Shown here: positions 32,945-42,987 of the stretch, piece after piece
Layout of the letters: every line of letters begins with the position of its first letter
Position numbering within the stretch: position 1 is the stretch's first letter
From: Isoetes taiwanensis
Taxonomy: Eukaryota; Streptophyta; Lycopodiopsida; Isoetales; Isoetaceae
Reading direction: 5' to 3'
NCBI GenBank assembly: GCA_021234155.1
Contig: JAJEKV010000134.1
Location: 378,501-442,500 of the forward strand
DNA: 64,000 nt
The notes under the pieces: model-generated
The model's input: the letters and a program-made list of their open reading frames with translations, nothing else
What the model was told of the DNA's origin: nothing
The model's database searches: none
Program-made: the position numbers and the translations under genes

Positions 32945-33400
32945 CAAATTGGGTGCCCGCCCAGTTTCCCTTGCAAAGGTAGGACTACCAAAATTCATAG
33001 CGCCTCCCCGGGGTTTAAATTGGACACCCGTCCAATTACTTCGAGGGGTGAAGGGTTGCGTTAAGTTAAGCTTCCTTATCAAGGCAAATTGGGCGCCCGC
33101 CCAATTTGCCTTAATAAGGAAAGCCTCAGCCAATTTTTATGTCACCTCCCGTGTTGGTCAAATTGGGCGCCCGCCCAATTATCTCAGACATGGATTATTG
33201 TTTCTATATGAATACAACCAGTTCCCTTCAATTTCATAAATAGCATTAAAACACAAATTGATTTCATGGTTTGACAATTCCACAGATAGAAGACAGAAGT
33301 TACAGATGTACAAAAGTTACAGAGCCACAAAACTTACAACCTTAGTTCAACAGAGATGTGTCTGCTGAAATTGGGCGGGCGCCCAATTTCGATAACTCTC
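32945..33400. repeat. Cluster of AAATTGGGCGCCCGCCCAATTT palindromes
   Basis: Five palindromes occur: near 32948 (attgggtgcccgcccagt), 33017 (attggacacccgtccaat), 33087, 33160 (attgggcgcccgcccaat) and 33370 (attgggcgggcgcccaat). Arms are AAATTGGGC/GCCCAATTT with a variable centre. In 33017 a change in one arm (ggac) is matched in the other (gtcc). Confidence 0.85.
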
Positions 33401-33418
33401 CTAAGCTCCAACCTAGGT

Positions 33419-33775
33419 TCAAGGATCTGGGGGGTTTTGGATAGGCTTGTCGACGTTATTTTCCTGATCTTGCTCCTGCTGAGCAGCTTGCTTTATGGCC
33501 TCCATCCTGGAAAGGAATTCTTTGTTGCCCATTGAGACACCTTCCTCATTCTCTACCTCACTTGACTCCTTCTCTCCTTCTGATATTCTGTCTTGATTTT
33601 CCACTTGCCTTTCCTCTTCTTCATGCTCTCGCTCTCCCTCGTGCTCTTGATGTTGTTGACTTTGAGGTGTGCCTTTGATGACCGATTCATCTCGATCATT
33701 GTCCACTAGCTCATGAAATTTCGAGCTGTCGTCCATCACATCTTGGGTGTTCACCAGTTGCGTGCCTGCCAACAT
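33419..33775 (-). pseudogene. Acidic low-complexity exon downstream of the methyltransferase-like gene
   Basis: The minus-strand frame begins after a splice-acceptor-like TATGTTGGCAG and runs 110 or so codons to a stop. It is Glu/Gln-rich (EHEGEREHEEEERQVENQD) with a helical end (FLSRMEAIKQAAQQEQDQE). Such acidic tails are common in transposon-encoded proteins and not diagnostic. Same strand and close spacing suggest that it is the last exon of, or the gene next to, the methyltransferase-like frame at 33939. Confidence 0.4.
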
Positions 33776-33938
33776 ATTAATTTTTTTTTTTTTTCTTTTG
33801 GAAGATAGATAGATCTTTACTTCCTATTCATGTAGCCTTTTTCAATTGTTCTGTAAGGGGCTCCTTACTTAGCGGGAGCGTGGATTTCAATTCTTGAACT
33901 GTCTGAGCATAAAATAGAATTTCTGATGGAGTCGAGTT

Positions 33939-34900
33939 TCATAACTGCAAAGCCTTGGAGCCAGATTTTTTCTTCTTGCCCTCCGCAATTTTCAGCCTCC
34001 GGCGGGCCAGAGATTTCTTATCGTCCAATATTATTTCTAGCTGATCAAAAATCTGCACAAGCTTGAGCTGCAGGTTCTCGTCTATCTCGAAGAAAGTAGC
34101 TTTGTAGCCTTCGCATAACGCTGCATGACTAAATGAACCTCCAGAAAAGAAATCAAGAACGTTGCAACCCTCCATCATAAGTTTGCGTATCAAATATGTG
34201 CAGGTCTTGGCTTCTAGTTGATTCGACAGGAGAGGACCGGACCCGCCTGCTGCACTCTTATCACCCCATGGACAATACAACCAATACGCTGAAAGAGAAA
34301 CTATTTCAGCATAAACAATACACACATAAATGGGGCGATCGTCCTATTTTAAAGAATATTACCTGCTGAGCACTCCACGTCTGGTAAGTTTTTCTCGATG
34401 TCCTTTGCCTCTTTTAGATGCTGGAGAAGTTTCGAAAGCTGTTGTGGATGGTCACTGTCTATGAAACATAGATTCATGTCATCTAGAGCAGGCGTTGCCA
34501 CTTAGTCTCTGGCCATGTGCATGACCAACACAAGGCTCTGAAGCTCACGAACTCTAGAGGTTGACCCTGACTTCACTTTGGGATCCTAATAGGCTCCTAT
34601 CCACACCCGACTACCACCATCTATTGTTTTCATTGCAGCCAAGCACTCATTTAAATGCTCTGGGCTGATAAATATTGTTATCCAATATAGTTGCTGGTCC
34701 ATTAAGAGACTTATCTGATCCAAAAATTTCTGATACTCCTCTACCGTCCATTTCTTGAAGTTCCTAAATCACATCCAACAAAACGTGTCGACGTATTCAC
34801 GACATTGATACACATCCCCTGTGGATTGACAATCAAGCATTTGGATGCCTTTGAACCCTCCTCAACTGGTCCACCGTGTCCTTCTGGTTGGATTGGGCAT
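33939..34900 (-). pseudogene. N4/N6 amino-methyltransferase-like gene (beta class), degenerate
   Basis: Two exons are visible. The downstream exon (34288-33939) has LLSNQLEAKT then CNVLDFFSGGSFSHAALCEG and ATFFEIDE, the SAM-binding motif I and acidic loop of N4/N6 DNA methyltransferases (family pattern VLDPF-GSG..G...EID), and ends in a basic KIAEGKKKKSGSK tail. The upstream exon (about 34880-34363) has CLIVNPQGMCINVVN at the place of catalytic motif IV (N/D-P-P-Y/W, here NPQG), then VEEYQKFLDQISLLMDQQLY and WITIFISPEH. Motif IV before motif I is the beta-class order. The 74-base intron (34289-34362) has a good donor and acceptor and keeps phase. Three stops and a frameshift in the upstream exon make it non-functional. 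It could be an RNA methyltransferase-type relative, but the order favours the DNA type. Confidence 0.6.
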
Positions 34901-35094
34901 GATTAAGAAAAGCCAAGGATCAATAGTGTTCGTCTTCCAAAATTCACGGATATGCGAGAGCTTTTTAAAGGCGGGGAATTACTTTCGAATCTACAAGAGC
35001 TTTTTAAAAGTAGAGAAAAACTTTCTTCATTTTTAGTTACTTAGATATGGTTAAAAAGATCCTCCATTTTAAATTAAGGCTTTTCTCCCCAATA

Positions 35095-36265
35095 AAAAAA
35101 GTCGTAAAGCATACGATATACGTATACTTAACCTGACATGTCACCAAGGTATTGGGACCATTGGGGGGACTAATCTAAAGGGTGTTATTACAATTAACCT
35201 AAATTCTTCGAGACAATGGGTCCAGCCAAGACACATGTCAGTTCTTAGGTAGCTGTGTGCTATTCTAGCCCTTGTTTGAGTAGATGGATGATTAGATTCG
35301 ATTATATGATCTACTTACGATGATAATGGATGTCTGTATCTGATTACTGTTCTCTTTATGTTCCTCTTGTGTTGTATGGGATTAAGGGGGTTGAGACCTA
35401 AAAGCTCCTAGCTAGAACCTCTTAAATCCCAGTATATACGGTTTGTGCACAAGATCCCACTTGGTTGTGGATGCTATGATATGATTCAACACCAAATAAC
35501 GAGTATGATGACGAATCGGGGGTGGGGTCCTGCCTAGCACGGCTACAGGACTCCTATAGTATGCTAGGCTTATAGATGGTCACAAAGAGGGTCGGGTATG
35601 GGTCTGACACTCCCTGGATCAAACGGGACGTACCTACTGGGACGCCCTGGACTCGAACGGGCAGGTGAGCCCGCCTTTATATTTAGGGGAGTAAGTCGGG
35701 TACAAATGCGGGGTCACAGACATGGCACTGGTTCTCTAGCACACCCGGGGACCCATCATACTCTATCTAACCTGCCTCATCGGACCAGGGAGATTTAACC
35801 CGGAGTAGTTCCATAGGGTAATTCCATGGGATTGCGTCTCCGGAAGGCTACAACCATGCCATAACATGTTTCAGCCTATCTGCAAAGTGCACATAGGAGG
35901 GGCGGATGGAGTGGACTACTCTAGCCATTGTTCTATGCCAGCCAACGACATGTTATATCTCTGTCTGCTGTTATCCGGAGGCCTTGACTGTCAGTCGACC
36001 CCCATGAGTCTGAGCCCGGGTTAGAGCCCTTACATGGGGTGCATTTCCTGTGTTATGTTGGTGTTCTGTTGTATTCTTATGGATGATGATGGGCCACCCT
36101 TCGTGGTGGTATATTATTTATTTGCATTGTTGCCAGGTGCTAACATTGTATCTACGCTTCTGCCATATAGGGATTCCCATAGAAGGCGTGGGAAGAATGA
36201 CACCACCGTGTCCTTCACTCGGACACTTGGCATAGAAACTGGCGCCTCTATGCTGGGGTTACTTG
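35095..36265 (+). mobile_element. Diverged LTR relative inserted in the minus-strand gene remnant
   Basis: It aligns with the chromovirus LTR from cctgacatgtcacc (35132) through gggtccagcca, gatcccacttgg, cgggtatgggtctgacactc, gcgtctccggaaggcta, ctgcaaagtgc, gccacccttcgtggtggt and cgtgtccttcactcgg (36210). Many substitutions and indels separate the two, so it is an older or different subfamily. The first 70 bases of the LTR and its extreme 3' end are not clear. It lies between two coding remnants of the same strand (34.9 and 36.27 kb), as if a solo LTR had split the gene. Confidence 0.75.
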
Positions 36266-36692
36266 ACAAAGACGTTTTTTTTTCTTTTTAGCAGTGCCTT
36301 TGTCGACTACTACGTTCTTGGACTTCTCTGCACTTTTGTCAGCATCCTCCTTCTTTGGAACCCCATAACGAGACTTCAACCAGGTCGAATCATGCACTTT
36401 TAGTTGGGTCTTGCCATGATATTCTGTATACAATCCCTTCTGCCTAGTCTGCTTGTGATCAAGAATCCACTGCCTCACTGTATGGAAAGCATCTATAATG
36501 TCGTTCCACCTTCTAATTCATGATCTCTCAGGGCTCTCGTGTGAGTTAAGCTGCCATGCGCAGGAGTTTTGATTTTCAGTTATGCTTGCTCACATGATTT
36601 GGGGGTCATAAGTGGCCAAGGGTAGCTTGTATCCACGGAAGCACTTGTCCAAAACATCCTCCACATAAACTTCCATCTCATCAGGTACTTCT
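36266..36692 (-). pseudogene. Minus-strand gene remnant, basic C-terminal region
   Basis: From a splice-acceptor-like CGCAG at 36691 the frame reads DEMEVYVEDVLDKCFRGYKL, a stop (36590-36592), a second stop (36518-36520), then WNDIIDAFHTVRQWILDHKQ, HDSTWLKSRYGVPKKEDADK and a Lys-rich end. One frame holds through both stops, so this is a once-translated sequence. I do not know the family. It lies just downstream of the exon with the H3-tail-like start and just upstream of the LTR relative, and was probably joined to the methyltransferase-like exons before that insertion. Confidence 0.45.
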
Positions 36693-36726
36693 GCGTTCAC
36701 CCCCCATATCAATTGCTATGCCCGCA

Positions 36727-36980
36727 TTACTTATCTTCTTTGCCCCTGACACGGCAAAATACAAAACAAATCTTTATGTTTGTGCTCAACTTAGGGTTCA
36801 CGTTTCCAATTTCGATGCACCATGTGTACTTGTCAGCAATAGATGTAATTTCACCTGGAACTACATCAATCCTCTGAAATTGCACATCCTGATCAGTCTT
36901 TTTCGGAGCAGCAACAGACTGGGGTATCCCAGGTCCATAGCTAAGCATGCGGGCAGTTTGTTTGGTCCTTGTCATTAGTC
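36727..36980 (-). CDS. Exon with histone H3 tail-like sequence (MTRTKQTARM), otherwise unrecognised
   Basis: The minus-strand exon follows an acceptor (GATGCAATGCAG at 36992-36981) and contains ATG at 36975. From it the frame reads M-T-RTKQTAR-M, then LSYGPGIPQSVAAPKKTD, then a domain-like part (RIDVVPGEITSIADKYTWC) to a stop at 36727. H3 begins M-A-RTKQTAR-K, so seven residues are identical, including R2, K4 and R8, and Met replaces K9. A small exon at 38471-38615 fits this acceptor in phase and would put 12 residues (MESRPTKGGKGL) before the motif. The frame has no internal stop, but the sequences downstream do, so it is likely part of a decayed gene. Confidence 0.5.
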
Positions 36981-37069
36981 CTGCATTGCATCAAACAGAA
37001 ATTAAATAATGATATTAAGTAATGACACGGTTTCAAAGGGCACTATGAAGTGTTAAAAGGGATTCAATT

Positions 37070-37165
37070 CTGTCAAATTGGGCGAGCGCCCAATTTCATA
37101 AATTGTTAATTAGATGATCCCAAAGTATGACCTAGAGGAAATTGGGCGGTGCCCAATTTCCCAGT
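37070..37165. repeat. Two AAATTGGGC palindromes
   Basis: aaattgggcgagcgcccaat (37074-37096) and aaattgggcggtgcccaatt (37140-37160) share the arms of the dispersed palindrome family but differ in centre length by two bases. They lie inside the putative 1.5 kb intron of the minus-strand gene. Confidence 0.85.
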
Positions 37166-37689
37166 TGTGGTGAAGGGGATAATCCTCCAAGGACCCGGGG
37201 GGTTCGCCTACATTATGGGGTATGAAACATGTGAGTGCACCAAATGGGTTTTTTTATTGCCTCTCTAGTACCGTATACATAAGAAAAATATAAGGTCTTT
37301 ATAGTTTGAATGCCGTACGGATACCAGAGGGATTGTGGTGGCGCCAGTGTTTGATTCGTATTCATACTCTAAGGGTCCGTCATTTTTGGTGAGCTTCTAT
37401 TGTTGGGTATTCTATGATAATAATATATGACTATGATAATATATATTATATATATAAAAAATAATAGAGATATCGTATATGTATGGAAGGGGTTGTCAAG
37501 TAAAAGTGTTTTGGGCAAGTAATTATATGATATAGGCTGCATTCTTTTACAAATAATGTAGTCGTATACAAAGGGTTTTTCATATGGAACTGTCGTATAC
37601 AATGGGTTTTTTGGCAACCTAAGGAACGCACATGGCGTATATACCTATACTAGAGGTGAATCCCCCGGGTCCAAGGATGGTTCTTAAAG

Positions 37690-38240
37690 CAGGGGAAATT
37701 TGCCAAGTGTGAAGTAAGGTGGAGTGGTTCAAAGCAGCCTGCATAGAGATGCACTTAACTAAGGAATAGGGGGGCGCCCAATTTGACAAGTGGTTTAGCG
37801 GTGGATGATCTTGAGGCATAGACACTTGTTAGGGAAATTGGGCGAGCGCCCAATTTGCTAAGTGTGAAGTAAGGTGGAATGGTTTATGGCAACTCTCAAG
37901 TGCATGACCTGCACAAGGGTGCACTTAATTGAGGAATAGGGCAGCCGCCCAATTTGACAAGTGGTCTGGCGGTGATGATCTTGAGGTATAAACACTTATT
38001 AGGGAAATTGGGCGCCCAATTTCCCACTCTGTAGTCAAATGGATGAGCTGCCCAAAGATGCACAGAAATTGGGCGGGCGCCCGAGTTGCCAAGTGTGAAG
38101 TGTTGTGAAATGGTTCAGGATGAGGAGTTCGAAGAAAAAATTGGGCAGTCGCCCATTTTGCCCCAGCTGTCCCTCCATGCCATGGAACCAGATGCACATT
38201 CTTGAGGCCAAAACGTTTGGGCGTCCAATTTCTCTAAGTT
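37690..38240. repeat. Approximately 170-base tandem repeat containing palindromes
   Basis: A unit with gccaagtgtgaagtaaggtg, gcacttaa.tgaggaatagg, gcccaatttgacaagtgg, gatgatcttgagg and cacttgttagggaaattggg occurs from about 37690 and 37850, with a shorter third start near 38090. Each unit carries two palindromes with AAATTGGGC/GCCCAATTT arms and different centres. Further palindromes at 38066-38091, 38138-38160 and 38215-38233 follow. Confidence 0.75.
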
Positions 38241-38470
38241 TCCCTAGGGGCAAGAGAAGGTACCTGTGAAAGAGGTACTTAACGGAAAAACAATAGATTA
38301 TTGCAGCAACTTGAGGACAGACTCAGAATCAGGAGGTACAGGCTTCTTTTCAAGCAAAGGGGGAACAATTATAGGATAGAATAGATGCTATTGCGGTTTC
38401 GAGACGAATATTTAAACATATAAAAAGATAAGAAACATTTATAGTAACCAGAGAATGATGCAAGCATTAC

Positions 38471-38615
38471 CTTTGCCTCCCTTAGTGGGGCGACTTTCCA
38501 TTAGCAATACAGAGGAGGATATGTCGCCTTGATGTGGATGGTTGCCTTGTCGTAGATGCCAGTGACAGCAAAGCGTCTTTTTCGGAAGCGGAGCTTGGAA
38601 CCGTTGAATATGCAG
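38471..38615 (-). other. Candidate first exon of the minus-strand gene
   Basis: Read on the minus strand, a splice acceptor (CTGGATAG) at 38616 precedes a stretch with FNGSKLRFRKRRFAVTGIYD in one frame and, in another, an ATG at 38501 giving MESRPTKGGK before a donor (AAAG-GTAATG). Joining to the acceptor at 36981 keeps phase and leads into the H3-tail-like exon. Evidence is only splice signals and phase. Confidence 0.3.
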
Positions 38616-38639
38616 CTATCCAGACAAAAGAATACTTTT

Positions 38640-39530
38640 AAAATAGTCATGCACCGAGGTCGCACTGGCTTATGACAAGTGTCGACCTTCTGTTAAAATG
38701 GACCATTATAGCCCATAAATAATGGGCAGCCGCTGTGGTTCCCAAGTCACTGGGACGCCACATGGCGATCCTACGTCCATGAATAGCAGGGCGCCACATG
38801 GCAACCCTATGTATTTGTAATTTATAATGAGGGGCCAGTGGACCATGGGTCCAAAACTCAAATTTGAAATTCAAACAAAATTTGAATATCCACACGTGCG
38901 CTAGATATAATAACATTGCGTATATATCCCAAATAAAATTATTAAACATTGTCCTTTATTAAATAGACATACGTGGGGGGAAATTCAAAATCTGAATTTG
39001 AATTTGCTGAGTAATTCAATTATTACTCCTTTATGCCACCAGATTGCGTCCATTGCTTTCTGCATTTGAATCGAAAATTCTTGAGTGCCTAGTTTAATAT
39101 AGTTGATCGAAGAACTTACATGGCGCACCACACTCCCAAGGTAATTTTACTTCAAAAGTGTAGTTCTATAGTTTTGGTAGTGTTGTTTGAGTTCGAATTC
39201 ATATTTTCCTATTGGAAAGACATGATTTTAAAGATGTCTGTGTTTTACTGCTGTCATAACATGGATTTCAAGTTGTGTGCTTCCATGCTTACTAGTTATA
39301 TAGACTCATGATGGAGCTATGTATACTTTATCTTGTTGAATTGATTGAGCTCCCTCTTGCTCAAACGGTCTAGCTTTGAATGGGTTGCCTCTGATTGGCC
39401 CGCCAATTTGCTGTTGGTTTTAAGATTGCAGGTTCAGTTTTCAGTCCAAGTGCTGATACAAATTGAACAGCCATCCAATCTGAGGAGTCATGGTCTTAGA
39501 GTCTTCAGCAACCCCCTATTTTGAGGTCCT
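38640..39530. other. Intergenic, no gene seen
   Basis: AT-rich DNA with a short repeated phrase (gcgccacatggcgatcctac at about 38755 and gcgccacatggcaaccctat at about 38790). No coding pattern, tRNA or other RNA gene is apparent on either strand. Confidence 0.5.
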
Positions 39531-39574
39531 CTACTCCATTTGTCTCATGACATGTGCACGTTGCACATCAGGCA

Positions 39575-39935
39575 ACCCAAATTGGGCGGGCTCCCAACTT
39601 GGCTTGCCTGGAGTGCGACGTGCACAGCAACCAATTCGGACGAGCGCCCAATAGCTTTCATGTCCCGGTGCAGGAAATGGAAAACTAATTGGGCGGGCAT
39701 TCAATTTGAATTGCCCGGTGTGCGCAAGCAAACGGGAACATGGGATGGGCGGCCGCCCAATTTCAGCTTTCCAATCGTCTCCTGTGCGATGCTTCGAAAA
39801 CAAATTGGGCGGCTGCCCAATTTGAGGCCTTCGGGAATGCCAAAATAGCTTGGGCCTACATTTATATGACCGTCCAATATGAGCTCCCGAACCGTGTGCA
39901 CCATGGGTCAAATTGGGCATCTGCCCGATATGAGC
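39575..39935. repeat. Cluster of six or seven AATTGGGCG palindromes
   Basis: Palindromes lie near 39579, 39635, 39687, 39746, 39802, 39865 and 39910, spaced 50-60 bases apart. Arms are AATTGGGCG/CGCCCAATT with variable centres such as ggctcc, gagcg and ggctg. The bases between them share caaattgggcgg and gaattgcc-like words but are otherwise different. Minus-strand frames across this cluster follow the repeats and are not genes. Confidence 0.8.
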
Positions 39936-40012
39936 TCTCGAATCGCGTCTGATTGTATTGCATTAACTTCTGTTCTCACTAGCCCCAAGTTCTGATTCAA
40001 CATATTGTGCAG

Positions 40013-41460
40013 GAAGTGTACATCTTCAAGGTTGGTCGCGCTATTGCCAAAGGATTCGTGGGAAACTCTCAGCAATGCCATTTTAGAGCCATCCCCGCTG
40101 GAGCTGTCAGTGTTAATGTTCAAGAGGTTTTTGAGGGGCACCACGCCCTCCCATGGCCTACTCCAGATGCAGAAACTATAGGAGAAGCCAAGCAATCCTT
40201 CATTCTTTGGAGAGAGGAAGACGTCCGTGAATCCAATATAGAGGATGTGTCATGCACGACCAAAAAACAGAGAGTAGAATCTACTACAGAACCCATCCCC
40301 CACACGAGATACACTTTGCTGGAGAAGGACTGTGAAATATGGCACTCTTGCAACTCCATCCCTGCGGGAAAGGGTTTTATATCCTTTACTAGCTCAGATG
40401 ATGTAGCATGCGACCAGTTCCTAGGTTTGAAATGCATTGGAGTGTCTATTACTGAGGGTTACCCCATTCCTGCGGAAGTGAATTTTTGCTATCAGGCTTG
40501 TTTACAGGTACCCAAAAACAGGCATGCTTGTAAGGTGGAGTAATGAATATGTTATAGTGGATGGTGTCAAAGTGTCCGACATGTTGATTGCAAGGCCAAT
40601 CAAGCAAGCAGATACTTTGTCAAGCCAAGGTAGCTCTGTTATTGAGAAGCATCCAAACTACGAGGGGCGCAAGTACACTTTCCACTCCCGCCAGTGCAGA
40701 CAGTTCTTAAGACAGCCTAAGATTGAATGGCTCAGCACTAGGGAGGCTATTTTGAACTACCGAACGAGGTTGTGTTGCAAACACAGGTCTCACAGAATCA
40801 GGTTGTAAACATGCGCAAGGAATTCTATGCAATGAAGTCTAGTGACAGGGTAACATTTGTGTACGACATGCTTGGGAACAATATAAAAGGCCGACGAGTG
40901 GAACGTCTTGTGTTGCATGGCAGGCTAGTCTATGAGAGATCCTGGTACCTCTAGCTTGGAATCTCAAAGTCAGGGTATCTGAAATGGAAAGCACAATACA
41001 TGGAGGGTGCTCGCAAAGCAGAGCACGGCAATTGTGGTAGTATGAAGCCTCATGCATCCACCTTAGCATCCGAGGCTGTATTCTCCATGTTCGTAAGGGA
41101 GAATTGCGAATCCTTGCTTCACTAGTCGGAGGAATCAAGATGGCATCGGGGAAAACGTTAGGAAGTTGCCTGCAATGTTTACGAAAATGGGCATCCTAGA
41201 TGAGGTGAATGTAGAAGTTATGGTACTAACAAGCAAAAAAGTCTCGCCAACGGGGTTTCATAGAACGTGGAAAAGGAGCTTTCGGGATGTCAGTATCGCA
41301 AAGAGGATTCTGTTCTCTAAATGTGATACATGTGAGGTCATCCGTAGGAAGTTGTTGAACACAAATGATGAGGCAGAAAGGAGGATATTGCATGACTAGA
41401 GGAGAGCACACAGATTGGAGCAAGCCTCACTTCACACCCAGTATTGGTCGTGGAGAGGGT
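40013..41460 (+). pseudogene. Transposase-like gene with HGN-FSKC pattern, degenerate
   Basis: An acceptor (ATATTGTGCAG) precedes an exon from 40013: VYIFKVGRAIAKGFVGNSQQ, then HALPWPTPDAETIGEAKQSF and ILWREEDV, similar in layout to the small domain found in plant CACTA-type proteins. After a frameshift near 40505 it continues with CLVRWSNEYVIVDG-like sequence, VNMRKEFYAMKSSDRVTFVY (about 40806), KAEHGNCGSMKPHASTLASE (about 41014), TGFHRTWKRSFRD and LFSKCDTCEVIRRKLL (about 41310), then RRAHRLEQ. The order HGN.G, then FSKC..C followed by charged helices is that of a widespread group of uncharacterised transposase-like proteins. At least three stops and two frameshifts make it dead. Family naming is tentative. 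Confidence 0.55.
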
Positions 41461-41487
41461 AAAAGAAAGCTAGGGTGTCTAAAAAAA

Positions 41488-41518
41488 ATGCCCTTACATT
41501 ATGTATAATGTAGGGCAT
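41488..41518. repeat. Short hairpin ATGCCCTTACATTAT/ATAATGTAGGGCAT
   Basis: Fourteen-base arms pair with a single-base bulge around a two-base centre. It lies just after the transposase-like frame, preceded by an A run. It could be the end of a small element or a transcript 3' structure. Confidence 0.6.
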
Positions 41519-41759
41519 GTAGGCACCCGTTTTTGTTATTTTTTTGAATTTTAGTTAGTTGGGATATGTAATCATTAGGAGTAGCCACGTCAGCAATTCA
41601 AAATTATGAGTGGCAGTGGCAACCAGAACGGACCTTCATTGCAATTTTGCGGAGGGAGATTGCGAAGTATTTCCTGTTTAGGAAAAAAATTTGCCGCCGT
41701 TCCAATTTGGTATTTCTGTGTGATCAACGAAGTAATTCGACTGTAATTTGTTCTTTTTC

Positions 41760-42987
41760 CTCGAAATCCTTGCCCAAATCCAAGCAATAGGCACCTTTAC
41801 CTCCCAGAAGTCACCCAGATTAAATAAGAATTTTAAAACAGTCGATTCTAGCAAGAAAGCCGAAAAAAACAAGAGGAAGGTTCAAGCCGAACCAGGGCCA
41901 AAAAGAAGACTTATTTGTGAAGAACCCGCTGTTGTGGAAGCAAAGCATGTAAGATGTGTCAATGCAGATGAAATTTTTCCAGATTTACAACAGATCATAG
42001 ACGAGCAGTGGGGGCCCAAAGACATACGGGGGTTCAAAGAATCTGCGTGAAGCCAGAGTGGGCCGAGAACTTCTACAAACATTATGAAATTGTTTTTGGT
42101 AAGCGGGATGTCACCAATCGCCATGTACCTGAGTACTTTGCTCGTGCATTTGCCCTTCAATTGACAGGTAAAAAAGTAGATTGGGATACATTTAAAGTTT
42201 TGGCCAAAGACTTGGCAAAGGGAGGAGCAAAAGAATCTGCTATTAGAGAAGAAATTGGGACCTCTAAATCCACATCCAAGGTTCTTAAATTGCAACAAGG
42301 ATTTTACCCTAAGGAAGACCTTGAATTTGCAGAAACTCTGTTGCAGCAGTGTCATGGAGAGTTAATTAGCAGCACATCCAAGGTTGAAGAACTGAAAAAT
42401 CAGCAGGCAGAACTACGTGACAATATAAATAAGTTTTCAGGAAGAAAGGATGCACATGAAGAGGACCTAGCACAGATACAACAAGACATTGATAGTGTTC
42501 TTGACGACGCTAAGCAGAATAAGAGAGACATCAAGAATGTGCAGCAAGAGGTTGACCTTTTGATGAGGGATAGAACCAGAAAGAAAGAAATACTGAAGAG
42601 AATTCAGGAGCCATTGGAGAAAGCCATTCGGGAAAAGGAGTTATGTGAGAAGAGGATTGCAGAACTTGAGGAGGCTCATAAATTTCAGTTTGAGTGTTGC
42701 AGACGGCTTGATGATATGCATAAGTACATGATGCATTCTGCAGCCATTCTCCTTCAGCCCAAAACAAGTTTAGTGATCTCTCCAGCTGAAGAAAAATTCA
42801 TATCTATGCATGGATGTGTGTTTTGTAGTAATGGCTTTGCTGATAATGAACCTATCCTAGTTGCTCCATGCGAACATTCATTTCATATCTTCTGTTTCTC
42901 ATATTCTATTTCTGCTGGACTATCCTGCCCAAGAGCATGCAAATGGGACGAAAACATTTCAAAGATCTTGGGTGTGTACACTGGAGG
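41760..42987 (+). pseudogene. Coiled-coil protein with RING-like zinc finger, one frameshift
   Basis: The first part (41760-42040) is basic then mixed: KKAEKNKRKVQAEPGPKRR, VRCVNADEIFPDLQQIIDEQ, WGPKDIRGFKE. Near 42040 the frame shifts and continues for about 310 codons: VKPEWAENFYKHYEIVFGKR, TNRHVPEYFARAFALQLTGK, a long coiled coil (about 42340-42700), then a cysteine/histidine cluster HGCVFC...PCEHSFHIFC...CPRACKW (about 42807-42945). Its C-x2-C, C-x-H-x2-F-x-C and C-x3-C spacing resembles a RING finger with an incomplete last pair. A donor (GGAG-GTAAGT) ends the exon at 42987. RING proteins are usually E3 ubiquitin ligases, but no function is shown. It follows the transposase-like gene on the same strand and may be part of the same element. 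Confidence 0.5.

Noticed and set aside
37070-38240. CRISPR-like array (short repeats with spacers)
   Set aside because: Repeats vary in centre and spacing, the genome is eukaryotic, and units are palindromes within longer tandem repeats.
39531-39920. 129-codon minus-strand frame and its plus-strand partner
   Set aside because: Both run through the palindrome cluster, so their repeated GRPP/PPNL and WAAAQFE peptides are products of the repeat.
41882-42355. 157-codon minus-strand frame
   Set aside because: Shadow of the plus-strand coiled-coil gene, which has the coherent protein pattern and splice sites.
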